A DNA stretch of 64,000 nucleotides from Anthostomella pinea (Eukaryota > Ascomycota > Sordariomycetes > Xylariales > Xylariaceae): the NCBI GenBank assembly GCA_963556695.1, contig CAUWAG010000006.1, positions 3,038,001 through 3,102,000 on the forward strand, in the 5' to 3' direction. The notes beneath the pieces were generated by a model. The model saw nothing but the letters and a program-made list of their open reading frames with translations, did no database searches and was not told the DNA's origin. Within the stretch, counting starts at the first letter, position 1, and each line of letters begins with the position of its first letter. Below are positions 59,978 to 64,000 of this stretch, piece by piece. The position numbers and the translations under genes were made by a program.

Positions 59978-61877
59978 ATGGAACATCACTCGGACCCAGC
60001 AGACTCCGACACCACGCCTGTGCCAGTGCTCTACAGCAACGAGTGGTGGCCCGAAGAGCACCAAGCTCTCCAGCGGGACACCGAAATGCTCGAAGCTCTT
60101 TACGGGGAGCCCGAGACCACTGCGCAACCTCCTCAGTTGCCATTGCACTCGAATGGCGGCTCAGAACAGCCCGACTATGGCTATGGCTGGCCCGAATCTT
60201 ACCCAGAAGTTTTGGAAGTCCGCTCAGATTCCAGCTTGCGGTCCTTTAACGCCGAACCACAGGCAGTTGTCCCGGCTTCCGATCCCTCACCAGAGCAATT
60301 CAACGACAACCTCCTGGACCCAGCTCTGAGGGACTTGGATTCCCCATTAGACCAGCAGCCACTCGATGGCGACATACAGGCTCTCGCTGCTTCTCAGCCA
60401 ACACCCCCCGGTCCCGGCGCAGTGCCCTCTGGTAGCTACCAGCAAATGAAGCAAGACGCACATGCACCTACTCCTGCACATATGATCCGTGCGGCGAGTC
60501 ACCTAGTCGACATTTTCCGATCCCACGATGTGCCCATTGCCTTCTACGGGTCTTGCGCTATGACGCTGCGTTACCCAGAACGACGCGAAGCGAATGCTAT
60601 TGAGCTGCTGGTGCTGAAGACACTGGAAGAGATAGAAGAGTTGCTGAAGACTGATGACAGGTAAGTCAAGCGTGCTTCTGTTCCCCGCACTCCGTGAGGG
60701 ACACATCTAACAGTAGTGTAGCATCCATATTGCTCCGTATCACGTCCGGTCCATGGGGTCTCGCGGAAGCAAAACTTACCAGATGGAGGTTATTGTATTC
60801 ATTCCGAACCCAAAGACCGGAGCGTCGGAGTTTGTCAAAGCGACTATTTCCGCGTGTTGTGAAGATCCCCGGCGTAAGTACCTAGACATCCAGATCTTGT
60901 CAGGTCGACCGCTTTTGGCTGATCTTTTCATAGCGTCCCGGTCCGCCCATCTGCCATTGTGCCTGCCGTTCCGGCCGGATGGTACCACAATGATATCTCA
61001 TCAAGACTTTCCTTCCCCCGGGGTATCGGTGATTGTCACTGGTTTTCAGCTTATGTCGACGCTGTTGAGGTACCGCAACAGCAGCGACAACAGCAGTGAT
61101 GATTTCTCCATGGAGGCTCTGGAATGCATCACCGACATCCTCTTGATCCTCGAGAAGGAAGACGACCTGGCTTCGCATTTGGCAGGTGCTCGCAGCTACT
61201 TTCCCTTTTTCGATGCAGCCCTTAATTACTGGCGAGATGACTTTGTCCGCCACGAGAGAAACGACGCAAAGGCGAGCCAAAGACCAAAAAGCGACATTGT
61301 GGCAACGATACGACGCCTTGACCATGCTCTTTTCGGAGAGTCAACCTTCACCTTAGAGGTATTGGCTGAGATCGAGAAGGCGGAGTTGGCGAAGAGGGAG
61401 GCGTTGGAGGCAAATAAGGAGACGCCGAAGGCAAAGCGACAACGTCGAAAAGCAGAGGTACCTCAACCACCTCGGACAGCAACACCTCCGGCAAAGACAT
61501 CAGGGCCCGAGAGACCACGGAAGAGACAACGAAAAGCCAACGGATCTCCGACAACGCAGACCGCGCTTGGCTCGCTACCACAGCCGCCACAGCCGGCGAC
61601 GATGACAATGGGGGGATCGGGGGCTCCGCAGTACCCGCCTCCGCCGCCGCCGCCGCAGTACCCGCCGCCGCCGCAGTCCTCCTTCGCACCGTACTCGTTC
61701 GCACCGCGGTACACTTTTGCACCGCAGTACAACTTCGCACCGCATAACCCGTCGCTGCCGCCGCTGCAGCAGTACCCATCGATGCCGCAGCAGTATTCGT
61801 CGGCACCGCAGCACATGTCGGCACCGCAGTACCAGTGGGCGTATTCCTCACAGGCGCCTTACCCTGGATTTCAATGA
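59978..61877 (+). CDS. Unknown protein with nucleotidyltransferase-like core and Pro/Gln/Tyr-rich tail
   Basis: Exon 1 (59978-60660) and exon 2 (60722-61877) join in phase 2 (GTAAGT...GTAG) and give 612 residues. Residues 1-160 are acidic and Pro/Gln-rich. The central part (about 165-330) begins AASHLVDIFRSHDVPIAFYGSCAMTLRYPERREANAIELLV, whose GSxAM...R...xIELLV layout recalls degenerate minimal nucleotidyltransferase folds, but the catalytic acid pair is not evident. A basic patch (KAKRQRRKAEV, RPRKRQRKANG) could be a nuclear signal. The last 100 residues are low complexity with repeated QYPPPP, FAPxY and QQYSSAPQ, prion-like in composition. Function is unknown. The start ATG (MEHHSDPADSD) is preferred over one at 59915 that adds a Cys-containing stretch without pattern. 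Confidence 0.65.
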
Positions 61878-62046
61878 TTATCTCACTGTATCCGAACCTT
61901 GTACTATACGTGGTTACAGTAAGTCACCCACTCGAACAACCAACCGCGGATAAGATACTGACTTACGATGGCGTACAGATTGTCCTCATCTTCCCGATCG
62001 GAGGCTCGGAATGGTTTTGCATTATTCGTCTAGTCTGTCTTTGCGT
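61878..62046. other. Short intergenic region
   Basis: 3' side of the preceding gene and 5' flank of the tRNA-like gene. Nothing is recognised. Confidence 0.4.
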
Positions 62047-62138
62047 GGCCGTATAGCGCAATGGTCAAATGCGCCTGGTTGTGTTCTCGTTTGTGCGGTG
62101 GGCAACGAGAACAAGTGGGTTCGAATCCTGCTATGGCC
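62047..62138 (+). tRNA. tRNA-like gene with unusual anticodon arm
   Basis: The ends pair as an acceptor stem (GGCCGTA with TATGGCC, one G-U). There is a D arm (GCGC...GCGC) and a T arm (GTGGG-TTCGAAT-CCTGC, two wobble pairs). The A box TAGCGCAATGG and B box GGTTCGAATCC are excellent RNA polymerase III signals. Between D and T arms lie 39 nt that form a long hairpin (TTCTCGTT/AACGAGAA) with about 9 extra nt before it, so no standard anticodon arm with a normal 1-nt spacer can be drawn. If the hairpin is the anticodon arm plus a short intron, the anticodon would be GTG (His). It may be a tRNA with an insertion, a tRNA pseudogene, or the head of a SINE. Confidence 0.4.
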
Positions 62139-62423
62139 CCCTTTCTGACCCGGCTTGTGCGAGTCGATAACCAGCACACGACAATGGAAAGGCCCCATTT
62201 TATCGCAGAGCCCGATAGCCAAGCAGCTTGTCTCCACAATACCCACTCCTGCGAGGTTTTCCCCCTTGTGGTTTCCCTCGCCAGCAGATAACAAACACCT
62301 ACTCCACCCACCAATGCGACATATATCGAACGGCTACTAGAACGATATATACACCAGAGAACTGAGGTTCACTGGGTCGCTTTGTCACTAGATAGGAGGT
62401 TTTTCTGACGGAATCGTGCTTGG
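62139..62423. other. Intergenic, no gene recognised
   Basis: This lies between the tRNA-like gene and the LINE 3' end. Nothing is supported apart from a TTTT at about 62198 that could stop RNA polymerase III. Confidence 0.35.
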
Positions 62424-64000
62424 GTATTGTTTTGTTTGTTTGTTTTGTATTTAACGTGGGGGTAGCTCCTCAGTAGTGCAAACCACGCCTCCCAGAGCCT
62501 CTGCATCGCAGGGTTGTGGAGGTCTCAAGATAATAAGTACAGTCAGTCCCGCTCACGGGCCCATCCCCGTTGTTGCGGCGGTATGACCTTGGGGTCATCC
62601 ATCTGGTCCTTCAAGGAAGGCTATCTATCGGGGGCAGATTGTTGAAAAGAACTTGCTCTTCTCCACGAATTTTGCCCATTCTGTGCTCCTCTCCCCTAAG
62701 TATTGTAAACAAGCTGCCCTAGGCGAATGCCTAGGCAGTAGCCGATTTTTCCCCAGTCTCTTACAAAAGAAAATGTGTTGTGGTGTTTTCTTCTCACCAC
62801 AGCTGCAGTGATCATTTGAATCTGTGTGCCCAAAGCGTTCATGGTATCTGGCAAAGTCGCCATGTCCAGATCTGGCCGCTAGAAGTCTGTGTAAAGTACT
62901 CCTCTTAAAAGATATAAGGTCTCTTTCAGTTACTGCATGTGAGTATACTTCTTGATACCTAGATTCTGATTGGTCTTTCCACCATTGGTTGAACTCTTTC
63001 TTGCCCTGTCTTTTGAGATCTCTCTTGACCCAAGAGATTGTAGGAAGATTTGTTGTGTCTGTTTCCAGCATGGCACCCTCTTTTGCTAGTGTGTCGGCAG
63101 CTTCGTTGCCATCAATATCTCTGTGTCCAGGAATCCATTTGACGGTCACTCCAGGAGTGTGTGCTGTGGCAAGTTCTTGAAATCGTAGAAAAATGTTTTG
63201 TGATGTCTCGGGTGGAGTCCCATTGAGCCCATCTACCACTGACGTGTTGTCCAGGCAGACATATAGCTGTTTTCCGTGTCCAATTGCCCTGGCTGCTGCA
63301 AGACCTTGGAGAGCACCATGGACTTCAGCATCTACTACTTCTGCTTGTAGAAGTCTGCCCCTTCCCCGGTATACTTCTTGTGTAGTGCCGCCTTTCCTGA
63401 TGGTATAACCCCATCCAGTGCGGATTGTGCCTTGGTCATCCAACTGTGATCCATCTGAGTAGATGACAAGGTCAGTGTTCACGTTTCTCTCTTGTAACCA
63501 TTGCTTGAAGAGCTCTGTTTCTTTGTCTTTGTCTTTGCGGATTGGGCGCTTCTTCCATGATGGCCTGGTAAGTATTGGTCTCTGGAAGTCAGGGACTAGC
63601 TGGAAGCTTCTTTGTAGCCTTGTTGGATCCTTGCGAGCTTGTATTTGGAGCCTGCCAACCAGAGGGTGTCTCTGATCTATTCGTCCTAGTCGGAGGCCGT
63701 GACGTCGTCTTATTGACTCTGCAAGAACTCCTGCTGGGGGAATCTGCGATTCAAAGTGTAAGATATGTCCAGGGTGTGTTTTCCAGACTGGCAAGATAGC
63801 CCTGATCGCCGTTCGTAGTACGGCATCTATTGTTCCAAGAAGCCCCTTAATGCGACATGCTGATGTCTCACCTAAGCTCCCAGTTTTCTCGATTCCTGGG
63901 TACCAGGCCTCCAGGCCATGTGTGAGAATAGGAATAACACAAGCTTTCACAGCCCTCTTGGTTGACTTTACTGGAAGTCCTTTGACTGTGTTGCATAGTC
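62424..64000 (-). mobile_element. Non-LTR retrotransposon (LINE), 3' part, runs off the window
   Basis: The element is read on the minus strand. It contains the end of the reverse-transcriptase region and an RNase H domain (see the coding feature), about 200 bp of 3' untranslated region, and an A-rich tail (minus strand AAATACAAAACAAACAAACAAA-like, at about 62424-62452). The 5' part with endonuclease and most of the reverse transcriptase lies beyond position 64000. Composition is normal and the frame is open, in contrast to the AT-rich islands, so this copy looks young or untouched by RIP. Confidence 0.8.
62625..64000 (-). CDS. LINE ORF2 C-terminal part: reverse transcriptase thumb and RNase H (partial)
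   Basis: The frame is open from the window edge to a stop at 62625 and reads as the C-terminal 458 or so residues of a LINE polyprotein. The first part (KACVIPILTHGLEAWYPG) matches the segment after the reverse-transcriptase palm in fungal and animal LINEs, often followed by the IRRRHGLRLG region seen here. The RNase H domain has its four acidic/active positions: IYSDGS (D), VVDAEVHGALQG (E), CLDNTSVVDGL (D) and PGHRDIDGNEAADTLA (H and D). RNase H would remove RNA from the RNA/DNA hybrid. A Cys/His cluster near the end (HCSCGEKKTPQHIFFC) is the zinc-knuckle-like motif common at the C-terminus of such proteins. The start is outside the window. Confidence 0.9.
   Translation of the reverse strand, partial: LCNTVKGLPVKSTKRAVKACVIPILTHGLEAWYPGIEKTGSLGETSACRIKGLLGTIDAVLRTAIRAILPVWKTHPGHILHFESQIPPAGVLAESIRRRHGLRLGRIDQRHPLVGRLQIQARKDPTRLQRSFQLVPDFQRPILTRPSWKKRPIRKDKDKETELFKQWLQERNVNTDLVIYSDGSQLDDQGTIRTGWGYTIRKGGTTQEVYRGRGRLLQAEVVDAEVHGALQGLAAARAIGHGKQLYVCLDNTSVVDGLNGTPPETSQNIFLRFQELATAHTPGVTVKWIPGHRDIDGNEAADTLAKEGAMLETDTTNLPTISWVKRDLKRQGKKEFNQWWKDQSESRYQEVYSHAVTERDLISFKRSTLHRLLAARSGHGDFARYHERFGHTDSNDHCSCGEKKTPQHIFFCKRLGKNRLLPRHSPRAACLQYLGERSTEWAKFVEKSKFFSTICPR

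Noticed and set aside
60874..60903. Possible 30-nt intron (GTAAGT...CAG) in exon 2 of the Pro/Gln-rich gene
   Set aside because: Too short for a fungal spliceosomal intron, and the frame is open without splicing.
61575..61851. Minus-strand Cys/Gly- and Arg-rich frames opposite the Pro/Gln-rich tail
   Set aside because: They are shadows of CCG/CAG-rich repeats encoding the tail.

Overview
This window is nuclear DNA of a filamentous ascomycete (Pezizomycotina, most likely a Sordariomycete). Genes carry short GT-AG introns with CTAAC/CTGAC branch sites, and the gene set is typical of that group: subgroup C chitinase, LysM protein, HET-domain protein, DUF3431, ankyrin-CorA fusion, fungal terpene cyclase and a compact TOM5. 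AT-rich, C-to-T-decayed repeat islands indicate a genome with past RIP (repeat-induced point mutation). All gene models below were assembled by eye from open frames, splice sites and reading phase.

Layout. 0.5-5.6 kb: a headless LysM gene and a killer-toxin-like GH18 chitinase, divergently arranged and both broken. 5.6-7.5 kb: an AT-rich island with two solo-LTR-like repeats and a (TAA)n tract of about 72 units. 7.5-13.9 kb: an ankyrin/CorA-like transporter and a membrane-anchored SGNH hydrolase. 15.8-17.6 kb: a frameshifted HET gene. 19.2-20.3 kb: a secreted single-pass membrane protein gene with two in-frame stops. 20.4-23.1 kb: a second AT-rich island carrying the same two LTRs in the opposite orientation. 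23.3-27.1 kb: a DUF3431 protein and a secreted CAP/PR-1 protein. 27.2-34.8 kb: a 7.6 kb stretch with no gene I can support. 34.8-45.7 kb: a conserved housekeeping block with a small CaaX protein, a glutamic-peptidase relic, complex I 20.8 kDa subunit (NDUFA8), nucleoporin Nup54/57, TOM5 and mitochondrial glycine dehydrogenase. 47.2-54.1 kb: a P450, a frameshifted MFS transporter, an intron-containing tRNA-Glu and an intact eight-exon class I terpene cyclase, which together look like a partly decayed terpene gene cluster. 54.3-57.4 kb: a dienelactone-hydrolase-like protein and an F-box protein. 60.0-61.9 kb: a protein with a Pro/Gln/Tyr-rich tail. 62.0-64.0 kb: a tRNA-like gene and the 3' half of a LINE with an open RNase H reading frame, cut by the window end.

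The main theme is the contrast between an intact housekeeping core and accessory genes (chitinase, LysM, HET, secreted membrane protein, glutamic peptidase, MFS) that carry stops or frameshifts, several beside repeat islands. The best candidate for unexplored biology is the terpene cyclase: it keeps both metal-binding motifs (DDETD and NDCLSIKKE) and the RY pair, while the neighbouring P450 and transporter look damaged. No reading of mine rests on a database search.
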